A stretch of DNA of 64,000 nt from Pirellulales bacterium (GTDB lineage Bacteria; Planctomycetota; Planctomycetia; Pirellulales; JAEUIK01). The notes beneath the pieces are model-generated. The model searched no databases. It saw nothing but the letters and a program-made list of their open reading frames with translations, and was not told where the DNA came from. Shown one piece after another: positions 41,684 through 49,107 of the stretch. The stretch spans positions 22,780 to 86,779 of the forward strand of contig JAIESQ010000013.1 of the NCBI GenBank assembly GCA_019745975.1, read 5' to 3'. The translations under genes were made by a program, and so were the position numbers. How positions within the stretch are numbered: position 1 is the first letter of the stretch; each line of letters opens with the position of its first letter.

Positions 41684-42348
41684 TGAGTTCTTCCTCCCTG
41701 CGGGTTCGTCCACAGATCGGCGATTTCATCGGCTACATATCCTTTGGCCTTCAATTTGGCCTTGAGACTTCTCCGCGCATCGTGCGCGAGCTTGTAGATC
41801 GCGTTGCGATTCGTCCCAAGTCGTCGAGCGATTTCCTCGAGAGGCATTCCCTGCAATTCGGCGAGAAGTACAATCCGCTGCCGTTCCGTCAACTCATCCC
41901 GAATCAAGCTGTTCAGCAACCCAAGAACCTCGCCGCGCGCCGACTGCACGGCTGGTGACAGAGACAGGTCGGTCGGGGCGTACTGCGAACCATTAGGACC
42001 GATTGCAGATTCCAGCGTAACGTCAGACCAGCGACGTCGGCGCATCTCAGTGACAACTGCGTGGACGGCGATAGTCGTTGCCCATGTCATGAACCGAGCC
42101 CTGCCAAGGTAACTCCCCAGTTTTGACAGAATCTGAATCAGTGAATTCTGCACCGCATCTTCCAGCAGTGCATCGTCGGCGCAAGGATTCCCGGCCCACG
42201 CTCTCCGTAGCCTATCGAGCAATTGCGTACGCAGATCCGACAGTGCGGCTTCGCGCTCGGAGCCGTTGCCGCCAAGATCACGTACCCAATCGTGGTTGTC
42301 GCGTCCTCTCAAATATGTCACCTGCTCTACGCAGATGCCGGTCCCCAC
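41680..42348 (-). CDS. ECF sigma factor with linked anti-sigma
   Basis: Up to 222 residues. The sigma-2 region includes Leu-Leu-Glu-Asp-Ala-Val-Gln-Asn-Ser-Leu-Ile-Gln-Ile-Leu and Thr-Trp-Ala-Thr-Thr-Ile-Ala. The sigma-4 region includes Leu-Gln-Gly-Met-Pro-Leu-Glu-Glu-Ile-Ala-Arg-Arg-Leu-Gly-Thr-Asn-Arg-Asn-Ala. The frame starts at a GTG directly after the upstream stop; a second GTG nine codons later is also possible. It is followed in an ATGA overlap by the zinc anti-sigma gene. Confidence 0.85.
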   Translation of the reverse strand: MGTGICVEQVTYLRGRDNHDWVRDLGGNGSEREAALSDLRTQLLDRLRRAWAGNPCADDALLEDAVQNSLIQILSKLGSYLGRARFMTWATTIAVHAVVTEMRRRRWSDVTLESAIGPNGSQYAPTDLSLSPAVQSARGEVLGLLNSLIRDELTERQRIVLLAELQGMPLEEIARRLGTNRNAIYKLAHDARRSLKAKLKAKGYVADEIADLWTNPQGGRTQ

Positions 42349-42930
42349 CTACCGGCCAAGAATTTCCTGAACGCGAGTCTGAAGCACCGGAAGCAGTTCC
42401 GCTTCAAACCACGGGTTTCGCTTGAGCCAGATGTTGTTGCGAGGGCTGGGGTGCGGCAACGGAACTACGTCAGGCCAATGGTCACGCCACGATTGTACCC
42501 GATCCGTCACCGAGCAGCCGGCATCAGGCATGTGATAGGTCTGCGCGAATTCACCAATCACCAGAATCAACTGCAGGTACTTGAGGCGATTGAGCAGTTT
42601 TTCTCGCCACTGCGGAGCACATTCGGGACGCGGCGGCAGATCGCCGTTACGACCTGTGCCAGGGTAACAAAACCCCATTGGCAAGATCGCAAACCGTTTC
42701 GGGTCGTAGAATGTCTCGGAGGAAACACCCAACCAATCTCTCAAGCGATCCCCGCTGGCATCGGAGAACGGGACTCCGGATTCATGGACCCTTCGCCCTG
42801 GGGCCTGACCGGCGATCAGGATGCAGGCCGCCGGATCGATCTGCAGGACAGGACGCGGACCGAGCGGGAGGTGTTCCGCACAGATGGTGCAGTCCCGAAC
42901 TTCTTGAAGCATTTGTGGGAGAGACACCAT
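42349..42930 (-). CDS. Uracil-DNA glycosylase superfamily protein
   Basis: A 193-residue UDG-fold protein. Motif A reads Gly-Gln-Ala-Pro-Gly-Arg-Arg-Val-His-Glu-Ser-Gly-Val-Pro-Phe, with Ser-Gly-Asp-Arg-Leu-Arg after it. The C-terminal motif is Leu-Pro-His-Pro-Ser-Pro-Arg-Asn. Unlike family 4 enzymes there is no clear four-Cys iron-sulfur set, although Cys-Thr-Ile-Cys lies near the start. It probably removes damaged or deaminated bases. ATG at 42930 is chosen over GTG at 42942. It is directly followed by the ECF sigma gene (0 bp gap). Confidence 0.82.
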   Translation of the reverse strand: MVSLPQMLQEVRDCTICAEHLPLGPRPVLQIDPAACILIAGQAPGRRVHESGVPFSDASGDRLRDWLGVSSETFYDPKRFAILPMGFCYPGTGRNGDLPPRPECAPQWREKLLNRLKYLQLILVIGEFAQTYHMPDAGCSVTDRVQSWRDHWPDVVPLPHPSPRNNIWLKRNPWFEAELLPVLQTRVQEILGR

Positions 42931-43010
42931 GATCGAGCACACTCCAGAAGACCAACGGCGTTGTCAAAACGCAGGTCGCCAGAATCGCGTTTCGGATCGT
43001 TCCCGACCGG

Positions 43011-43631
43011 TCATTTGGTCTCTCGCGCTGCCCCCAACACGGGGTAGCCTCGGACGTACAGCCAATCGTCCTTCTTGGCCGGGACGTGGCACGCCCGGCA
43101 GTCGGTCGAATAATCCGTGGCGACCTGCTGCTGCGGGTCGCTCCCCTTGAACAGTGCCCATCCCCAGCCGTCACCCCAGAGTTCGTTCCCCTTGAACCGT
43201 CCCTTCGAGTCCTTGATCATCACGAACCAAATGTCGATGTCGGTCGCCCACGACACGGTCCCGGTCGTCAGGTTGTCGGACTTGGTCTTGTAGACGTCCT
43301 TCACGATGACCGCCCCGTCCGGGAACTTGCCGTCCTTCTGATACGCTTTGACATCCTCCGGCCGGGCATAGACGCCGTGCAGTTGGTCTACTTCGCCGCC
43401 CACCTTGCTGGCCGTGGCGAAGGTGCCGAGATGGGTGAAGGTGGTCTTGTAGTCGGCGGGCAGAGCGATGTTCCCCTTGTCATCCACGTAGGAGGAAAAC
43501 TTCTCCGGCTCGGCCGCAACCGCCTGCGGACCGGCGAAGTCGCCGGGGAGCCAGCGGTAAGCGGCGCTGCCGACGATGGCGACAAAGGCCAGAGTGACGA
43601 GCGCGACCCGCCGGTATCGAAGACCAAACAT
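43011..43631 (-). CDS. Cytochrome P460 family protein, copy 1
   Basis: A 206-residue periplasmic c-type haem protein. It starts with a membrane/signal helix (residues 8-26). The central Phe-Pro-Asp-Gly-Ala-Val-Ile-Val-Lys segment is the family core. The haem motif Cys-Arg-Ala-Cys-His lies near residue 180, followed by Asp-Asp-Trp-Leu-Tyr-Val and Tyr-Pro-Val-Leu. Cytochromes P460 convert hydroxylamine or NO; the related c'-beta proteins bind NO. Which applies here cannot be told from sequence alone. It is last in the leftward P460 gene run. Confidence 0.87.
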   Translation of the reverse strand: MFGLRYRRVALVTLAFVAIVGSAAYRWLPGDFAGPQAVAAEPEKFSSYVDDKGNIALPADYKTTFTHLGTFATASKVGGEVDQLHGVYARPEDVKAYQKDGKFPDGAVIVKDVYKTKSDNLTTGTVSWATDIDIWFVMIKDSKGRFKGNELWGDGWGWALFKGSDPQQQVATDYSTDCRACHVPAKKDDWLYVRGYPVLGAARETK

Positions 43632-43679
43632 GGAACACCTCTCTGCGTTGTGCCGTAGACCGGCTGGGGAACGTGATGA

Positions 43680-44222
43680 TCAGACTGCGACTTCGAGGCC
43701 GCTCGTTCGGATCGTCAGTGACCGCACGCGAGGCATGGTGATCGGCATCATCCCGAGAACAATACCGAAGATCACGTGGCCGATGAACCACGTCACGGGC
43801 GTCTTGTCGGTGGCCAGGTGCATGATGACATTTCCCTGTGGCATGATCACGAAGGTGAAAGCGGCCCAGGCGGCGATGCCCCAGAGGACGCCGATCAGTC
43901 CGCTGATCCACAGTGGCATCGGTCGACTGAGTACCGGCCCGAGCATCGCCCCCAGCATCATCGAGGTCGCCATGTGCAGCAGTAATCCGGAGACAAACAC
44001 CAGCGGCGTGAGTGTCAGGGCGTCTTCTCCGAAGAACGTTGCTGCGATCAGTTGCACCGGAGTGAGGAATCCGTTCCCGGCGATCAGCGACGTGACCATG
44101 GCCCAACCCGCCATCGCGACACCGGCTACGGCACCGACGACCGCACCGTTGGACAGCCTGAGAAGCAGAGAATCACTGCTCAGTCGCGAGGTCTGAGTCT
44201 GTTCAGCTTGCAGAGTTGACAT
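43680..44222 (-). CDS. Polytopic membrane protein of the P460 cluster
   Basis: A 180-residue protein with about four or five helices rich in Gly and Met, including Gly-Ala-Val-Ala-Gly-Val-Ala-Met-Ala-Gly and Met-Met-Leu-Gly-Ala-Met-Leu-Gly. The ATG at 44222 has AAAGGAA upstream. No named family recognised. It lies 48 bp before cytochrome P460 copy 1 and may anchor or feed electrons to it (inference). Confidence 0.7.
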   Translation of the reverse strand: MSTLQAEQTQTSRLSSDSLLLRLSNGAVVGAVAGVAMAGWAMVTSLIAGNGFLTPVQLIAATFFGEDALTLTPLVFVSGLLLHMATSMMLGAMLGPVLSRPMPLWISGLIGVLWGIAAWAAFTFVIMPQGNVIMHLATDKTPVTWFIGHVIFGIVLGMMPITMPRVRSLTIRTSGLEVAV

Positions 44223-44283
44223 TGTGTTCCTTTGGGGGAGAGAGGCGAAGTGGCCGCATTTGGTCACTTCGCAGGATTGAGAC

Positions 44284-44345
44284 TTACTTCTTCGATGCGG
44301 CGGCCCGGAGGACCGGGTAGTCCTGGGTGAACACGTAGTCCTGCT
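44284..44345 (-). pseudogene. 3' relic of a second P460 copy-2 gene
   Basis: 62 bp that match the last 62 bp of the P460 gene at 45773-45834 at 60 positions. It decodes in frame to Gln-Asp-Tyr-Val-Phe-Thr-Gln-Asp-Tyr-Pro-Val-Leu-Arg-Ala-Ala-Ala-Ser-Lys-Lys and the TAA stop. It lies directly behind the beta-propeller gene. Confidence 0.85.
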
Positions 44346-44363
44346 ACTCTTCGGGCGGCGGGG

Positions 44364-45713
44364 TCAAAACGCGAGCACGCCCTGCGGGCGGGCGAGGAGG
44401 TCGTCCCGCACCGGCAGTGTCACGGGGGATGATGGGACTTCTCTTAACTTGCCGGTGGGCAAAACTTCGAGAACGTTCAGGACGCTCCCGTCCCCGACCG
44501 GCGTTTCCGTGAAGGTTCGGTGCTTGACCGTGTAAAGGAATTTTTCCCGCGAATCGAGTGCGAGCTGGTATGGGTGGCCGTGGCCCTTTAGATGGAGGTG
44601 CTGGATCTCGACCGGCTTCCGCGGATCGGACAGGTCGTACACCGACACCGTGTCACTCGCGTTGTTCGCCGTGTAGGCCCGAGTGCCGGCGGCATTCACC
44701 ACCAACCAACAGATCAGTTCGCCGCTGTTCGGCACGGCTTGCAGGAACGTCAGCCGGCCCTCGTCGTCGTACTCGTATACGGCCAACTTCGCTGCCGTCA
44801 CGAAGCACAAGTAAACGAGTTTCTCCTTGGGGTGGGCCTGGAGTCCGAACATGAGTGGATCCGGCTTCCCGTCCTTGTCGGTGTCCAACCCGCCGACGAA
44901 CGCCCCCTCGGGGGCGGCCAGGGGAGGCAGAGGTTCGAGCGCCCCATCCGCCTTAATCCGCATACTTCGGATCGTGCTTGGAGTATCTTGGCGTAGTCCC
45001 TTGCCCCACATCGCCTCGCGGCTGGGCAAGTAGAAACTGCCGAAATCCCCGTCGAAAATGAACTTATCCCGCACGACGAGGGCCTGCGTCGGAGACCGCC
45101 ACGCCGTCTCCAGTTCCACCCGCGCCCCTTTGATAGTGTCAAGTCGACCATCCCTGCCGATGGTGAAGCCCGTGTAGTTCGGGAGGGTCTTGGTCATGTC
45201 CCGGCCCGGGTCCTCGTTCTTGTTGACCACGTAGACCTTGTCCCCAGCCAGCCCGAGGCTCACCGGGTTCTTGCCGCCGGACGGAAACGGGGAGCCTTCG
45301 ACCGCCCTCAGCGAGCCGTCGTCGGCCACATCAAATACGGCGACGGTGTCCGACCCGCCGTTTGTGGCAAACACCCGCCGGCGGTCCGGAGTGGCGACCA
45401 GGTTCTGGTCCGAGTCGAACGGCCCGAAGTGCGGCAGTTCGTGCTTCGTCGCGTACCCGGTCCCACCGGTGCGGAACGGGGACCCAGGGAGAGGGGTGAG
45501 ATTCCCGAGGCCGTCGTTACGGTAAGCGAGGACCGCGTTCCCATCTTTTACGGGGTCGTTCGACACGACGTAGACCACTCCGGATCGGGGGTCCACAGTT
45601 GGTGACTTGTCGTCCGCAAGGAGGAGCGGAACCGGGGTCTGGGCCAGGAGCGTCAACAGAAAGGCTAAGGCGATCAAGCCCCCAGCCCCTGTCGCGTAGA
45701 TTTGTCGTTTCAT
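44364..45713 (-). CDS. Secreted YVTN/lactonase-type beta-propeller protein
   Basis: A 449-residue exported protein with a signal peptide (hydrophobic residues 9-32, ending near Leu-Ala-Asp). Repeating propeller blades follow, with motifs such as Ser-Asp-Thr-Val-Ala-Val-Phe-Asp-Val-Ala, Ala-Ser-Asp-Thr-Val-Ser-Val-Tyr-Asp-Leu, and Leu-Ala-Val-Tyr-Glu-Tyr-Asp. Such folds act as lactonases or as periplasmic binding scaffolds. It lies between two P460 genes (one intact, one relic), so it probably belongs to their pathway. Confidence 0.78.
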   Translation of the reverse strand: MKRQIYATGAGGLIALAFLLTLLAQTPVPLLLADDKSPTVDPRSGVVYVVSNDPVKDGNAVLAYRNDGLGNLTPLPGSPFRTGGTGYATKHELPHFGPFDSDQNLVATPDRRRVFATNGGSDTVAVFDVADDGSLRAVEGSPFPSGGKNPVSLGLAGDKVYVVNKNEDPGRDMTKTLPNYTGFTIGRDGRLDTIKGARVELETAWRSPTQALVVRDKFIFDGDFGSFYLPSREAMWGKGLRQDTPSTIRSMRIKADGALEPLPPLAAPEGAFVGGLDTDKDGKPDPLMFGLQAHPKEKLVYLCFVTAAKLAVYEYDDEGRLTFLQAVPNSGELICWLVVNAAGTRAYTANNASDTVSVYDLSDPRKPVEIQHLHLKGHGHPYQLALDSREKFLYTVKHRTFTETPVGDGSVLNVLEVLPTGKLREVPSSPVTLPVRDDLLARPQGVLAF

Positions 45714-45772
45714 GATGAATCCTCGAGTGTAGCCTGGGCCAATGGTCTACCCAGGCGGTATAAGAACGCGGG

Positions 45773-46384
45773 TTACTTCTTCGGTGCGGCGGCCCGGAGG
45801 ACCGGGTAGTACTGGGTGAACACGTAGTCCTGCTTGGCGTTCTTCTGGTGGCAATCGTTGCACGACGCGGCGGCAACCATAGCGACCGATTCCTTCAACG
45901 GGTACTTGTGGCCGAAACTGAAGTACGCCCAGTTCCCCGGTTCATCCTTGAAGCGCTGAGAGTCTTTCATCGACACCTCCAGACCGATGTACTCGCCCAT
46001 GAAGTACCCCTTGCCGCTGGTCGCTTCCTTGGTCCCGACGCTCGTCAACTCTTTGACGAGCACGGTCCCGTCGCGGTACTCGCCGGTCTTCTCGTAGTGG
46101 ACGAAGCTGTCCGGATCCATGTAGACGATGTGGAACTCGGGGAACGGGGCGTCCCCTCCGTTCATGTCGTTCGGGGTGACGGGGGTGCCGACGAATGGCC
46201 ACTTGCGGTAGCCGGTGGGCTGTTTCATGTTCCCGTCTTTGGAGAACTCGACCACCGATTTATCGGACGGCTTGTCGGCAGCCATCGCAGCCAAGGGTTG
46301 GGTCGAATTCCACAGCACGAATGCAAGCAAGCCGGCAGTGGCCACGCCACTGCCCACCCAGACGCGAGTCGACTTGGACATCAT
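45773..46384 (-). CDS. Cytochrome P460 family protein, copy 2
   Basis: A 203-residue periplasmic protein. It starts with a signal helix (residues 8-26, ending near Met-Ala-Ala-Asp). The core Tyr-Arg-Asp-Gly-Thr-Val-Leu-Val-Lys is followed by the haem motif Cys-Asn-Asp-Cys-His and the closing Gln-Tyr-Tyr-Pro-Val-Leu. It is only distantly similar to copy 1. The lysine in the core is the right region for the lysine-haem crosslink known in P460, but which lysine is used cannot be seen. Its 3' end is duplicated at 44284. Confidence 0.87.
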   Translation of the reverse strand: MMSKSTRVWVGSGVATAGLLAFVLWNSTQPLAAMAADKPSDKSVVEFSKDGNMKQPTGYRKWPFVGTPVTPNDMNGGDAPFPEFHIVYMDPDSFVHYEKTGEYRDGTVLVKELTSVGTKEATSGKGYFMGEYIGLEVSMKDSQRFKDEPGNWAYFSFGHKYPLKESVAMVAAASCNDCHQKNAKQDYVFTQYYPVLRAAAPKK

Positions 46385-46563
46385 GAACTCCTTGATTGAG
46401 ACGAGGTACCGTTGTGATGGGGAGACAGGCGATGAGCGATTCTGACCGTGGAAAAGTCCGCAGGATTAACCTTCACCGCGATGGATCATGATCGGGCAAG
46501 AAGCAGCAATCGATGCCGTTTCCTGCCTCAATCGGGCAGCATTGTAGAATAGCCCGAACCGAC

Positions 46564-46941
46564 TCAGCTTTGCTTGGCCTGGCTGAAGTGCTTGTTCGCT
46601 TTGACCATGCAGACCGCGTCGCCTTCCTTTTCCCACAACGCCTTGGCATCCACTTCGGCGTTCTTGAGAAACAGCAGCAGTTGGCCATCGACGATCTTGA
46701 AACTCGTCGGATCAATCGGGAACTCTTTTTCGATCGAATGACCGAACGCGCAGGAGTCACCGAACATGGGCACATATTTGCCTGGGTTTCCTTGAAACGT
46801 CGCGACCTGCGCCGAGGAGGAAAAGAGATACGCTTTGCCGGCATGCTCGGCGCGGAACTCCGGGAGCCCCTTCTCGGCAACATTCTTTTCAAAGTAGGAA
46901 ACCGGACTGTACCCGTTGATTGATGCTTCGACAGTGGCCAT
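46564..46941 (-). CDS. YHS-domain protein
   Basis: A 125-residue protein of the YHS family. It has Asn-Gly-Tyr-Ser-Pro-Val-Ser-Tyr-Phe, then Phe-Arg-Ala-Glu-His-Ala-Gly-Lys-Ala-Tyr-Leu-Phe-Ser-Ser, and Asn-Pro-Gly-Lys-Tyr-Val-Pro-Met-Phe-Gly-Asp-Ser-Cys-Ala. YHS domains accompany metal and haem proteins. A TAGGAG ribosome site supports the ATG at 46941. It is first in the leftward run with P460 copy 2 and divergent from an ECF sigma gene. Confidence 0.83.
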   Translation of the reverse strand: MATVEASINGYSPVSYFEKNVAEKGLPEFRAEHAGKAYLFSSSAQVATFQGNPGKYVPMFGDSCAFGHSIEKEFPIDPTSFKIVDGQLLLFLKNAEVDAKALWEKEGDAVCMVKANKHFSQAKQS

Positions 46942-47151
46942 GAAAGCTCCTACGTCTGATTGATTCGGCGGTCGAATCGATTTGGTGAATCCATGAAAGT
47001 CGCACCGCTCAATCATTAGACGCAGCGAGTCGATCAACTCTTACCTCTGCGGTTTGAAATTCCCGCAGATTGGTCGATCGTGTGGCTCGCCCCGGCCTGA
47101 AGAGTACAATCGAGCGGACATGCTGAACGACTTCTTGAGATGAAATAGCCC

Positions 47152-47754
47152 ATGTCGGATTCCCCCCCCACGATGCTCGCTGGCGATGAAGTTGTCTTGC
47201 TGCAACGCTTGCGCTCGGGAGACGATGCCGCGTTTGCCGAATTGGTGCAGACGCGTGGTCCACGCCTCCTCGTCGTCCTCCAACGCTATTTGCCGCAAGA
47301 TCAAGACTGCCAAGATGCCTTGCAAGAAGCTTTCATTTCGGCCTTCAAAGCGCTGGCTCGATTTCAGGGGGACTCCAGCCTTGGAACGTGGCTGCATCGC
47401 ATCGCAGTGAATTGCGCGATGATGCGCATCCGATCGCAGAAGCGTTCCCGCGAACGTCCGATCGAAGACTACTTGCCGAAGTTCCTCGCCGATGGCCACC
47501 GCCAGAATCCCGGTGCGGCCTGGGCGATCACATACGACACCGCAGTTGCTGACAACGAAACCAGAGAACTGGTTCGCCAATCAATTGATGCCTTGCCCGA
47601 GTCGTACCGGCTGATTTTATTGCTCCGCGATATTGAGGAACGCACGACAGAAGAGACGGCCGAACTCTTGGAATTGAGCGTGGCCAACGTCAAGACCCGT
47701 CTGCACCGCGCGCGACAGGCTTTGCGAGAACTTCTCGACCAACATTTTGGATGA
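47152..47754 (+). CDS. ECF (RpoE-like) sigma factor
   Basis: A 200-residue sigma factor. Sigma-2 includes Asp-Cys-Gln-Asp-Ala-Leu-Gln-Glu-Ala-Phe-Ile-Ser-Ala-Phe-Lys and Leu-Gly-Thr-Trp-Leu-His-Arg-Ile-Ala. Sigma-4 includes Leu-Arg-Asp-Ile-Glu-Glu-Arg-Thr-Thr-Glu-Glu-Thr-Ala-Glu-Leu-Leu and Val-Lys-Thr-Arg-Leu-His-Arg-Ala-Arg. It is divergent from the YHS/P460 run and followed after 9 bp by a zinc anti-sigma gene, so it probably controls neighbouring redox genes (inference). Confidence 0.92.
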   Translation: MSDSPPTMLAGDEVVLLQRLRSGDDAAFAELVQTRGPRLLVVLQRYLPQDQDCQDALQEAFISAFKALARFQGDSSLGTWLHRIAVNCAMMRIRSQKRSRERPIEDYLPKFLADGHRQNPGAAWAITYDTAVADNETRELVRQSIDALPESYRLILLLRDIEERTTEETAELLELSVANVKTRLHRARQALRELLDQHFG

Positions 47755-47763
47755 AACATTGCA

Positions 47764-48027
47764 ATGGCTGAAACGCTTGATGGCACGGAACTGACGTGCC
47801 GCCAAATCATCGACTTTGTGCAGGCCTACCTCGACGGCGAATTACCGCCGCGCGAACAAACCATTTTCGAATTGCATCTGACGATCTGCCCCGACTGCGT
47901 GAACTATCTCCAGAGTTACCAGGCCACGCAGGCGCTCTCGAAGCTGACTGGCGAGGATGAACCAACGGAGAGCCCAATTCCCGTCGACCTGATCCAAGCG
48001 ATTTTGGCCGCACGGAAGAAGACTTAG
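47764..48027 (+). CDS. Zinc anti-sigma factor (ZAS domain)
   Basis: An 87-residue protein with His-Leu-Thr-Ile-Cys-Pro-Asp-Cys, the His-x3-Cys-x2-Cys zinc site of ZAS anti-sigma factors, after Tyr-Leu-Asp-Gly-Glu-Leu-Pro. There is no membrane helix. It lies 9 bp after the ECF sigma gene. In RsrA-type proteins oxidation of the cysteines releases the sigma factor; that mode fits the redox genes nearby (inference). Confidence 0.85.
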   Translation: MAETLDGTELTCRQIIDFVQAYLDGELPPREQTIFELHLTICPDCVNYLQSYQATQALSKLTGEDEPTESPIPVDLIQAILAARKKT

Positions 48028-48031
48028 GGCG

Positions 48032-48268
48032 CTACTTTCTGGCGGCTTGAATTGCATCCACGAGCTTGCAAGGAATCTCAGGTGGCTGATCGGACGTAAC
48101 GTCGCGAGCCGTCGTTCGCACCAAAGCCAGGGTGAGAGAAAATGATGCGACGTAGTTGCGGCAGCCAGGACAAAGTCGCAGGTGAATCCAGAAGGTGGCT
48201 AGCCGATGCCAGGGTAACGCGCCGTCCAGATCATCCGAAAGCGAATCAATTACTTTCTGGCAGTTCAT
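48032..48268 (-). CDS. Second ZAS-type protein, cut from its promoter by IS66
   Basis: A 78-residue protein with Asp-Leu-Asp-Gly-Ala-Leu-Pro and His-Leu-Arg-Leu-Cys-Pro-Gly-Cys, the same His-x3-Cys-x2-Cys zinc site as its convergent neighbour (4 bp between stops). The start codon lies inside the 8 bp target duplication of the IS66 element, so the reading frame is whole but all native upstream sequence, including the AAGGG ribosome site, has been displaced to 50842 and beyond. Any expression would now depend on the IS end. Confidence 0.78.
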   Translation of the reverse strand: MNCQKVIDSLSDDLDGALPWHRLATFWIHLRLCPGCRNYVASFSLTLALVRTTARDVTSDQPPEIPCKLVDAIQAARK

Positions 48269-48350
48269 CGGTGTCCGCTCCGTGGAGCATAGCTAGTTTC
48301 TTCGGGCGTCGCCGGGCAAGCTGGGACCATCTCATTTCAGGAGGTGGTCG

Positions 48351-48704
48351 ATGGCCAACAGGGGGCGCGATATGGAGCGGGAATCTTTTTGGCGCGGCGC
48401 GCTGGCGAGGCAAGCTGCCAGCGGTCTCTCGGTGGCCGCGTTCTGCCGGCGTGAGAAGCTGAGCCAGCCTTCGTTTTACGCCTGGCGACACACGATCGCC
48501 CAGCGCGACCGTCAGCGCCCGAAACCAACCAGGCCGCGGCGACCGGCGCGCGAATTCCTACCAGTGCGGGTGACGGATCTGCCAGCGCGCGAGTCGTCCA
48601 TCACGATCGAGCTGGCCGGCGGCCACGTGTTGCGGCTGCCGGAGGCGACCCCTGCGGTGCGGATCGCCGAACTGGTGCGAGCCCTGCAGGAGGTGCGCCG
48701 ATGA
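48351..48704 (+). CDS. tnpA: IS66 accessory protein TnpA
   Basis: A 117-residue protein with an HTH start (Phe-Trp-Arg-Gly-Ala-Leu-Ala, then Ser-Gly-Leu-Ser-Val-Ala-Ala-Phe-Cys-Arg-Arg-Glu) and Tyr-Ala-Trp-Arg, as in IS66 OrfA proteins. AGGAGG precedes the ATG. It overlaps tnpB by 4 bp (ATGA). Confidence 0.9.
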   Translation: MANRGRDMERESFWRGALARQAASGLSVAAFCRREKLSQPSFYAWRHTIAQRDRQRPKPTRPRRPAREFLPVRVTDLPARESSITIELAGGHVLRLPEATPAVRIAELVRALQEVRR

Positions 48705-49030
48705 TTGCCGCCAAGCTGGCGGGCGTGCAAGTCTGGGTGGCCACCACGCCGGTCGACATGCGCAAGAGTTTTGACGGCCTGGCCGAAGTCGTGCGGTCGT
48801 TTCTGAAAGGGGATCCGCTGTCGGGCAACTTGTTTGTGTTTCGCAATCGCGGCGGGCAGCGGGTGAAAGTGCTCTGGTGGGACACCGAGGGGCTCGTGAT
48901 TTATTACAAGCGGCTGGAACAGGGAGAGTTCCGCTGGCCGCGCTCGGGCGAGGTGGCGCTGGAGATCACGGCCCAGCAGCTGTTGCGACTGCTCTCGGGA
49001 CTGGAGATCGCTCAGCGGCGGGCGAGCTGA
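48701..49030 (+). CDS. tnpB: IS66 accessory protein TnpB
   Basis: A 109-residue protein with the conserved Asp-Met-Arg-Lys-Ser-Phe-Asp-Gly-Leu, Phe-Val-Phe-Arg-Asn-Arg, and Lys-Val-Leu-Trp-Trp-Asp-x-Glu-Gly motifs of IS66 OrfB. It is needed for IS66 transposition; its biochemical role is not well known. Translation is coupled to tnpA. Confidence 0.93.
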   Translation: MIAAKLAGVQVWVATTPVDMRKSFDGLAEVVRSFLKGDPLSGNLFVFRNRGGQRVKVLWWDTEGLVIYYKRLEQGEFRWPRSGEVALEITAQQLLRLLSGLEIAQRRAS

Positions 49031-49107
49031 CGCGCTGCACCGTCCGGACCCGCGTTTTTTGTATTTCCGGCGAAACCTTTTTCAGCGGCGGGCGGTATCA
49101 AGAGGCG

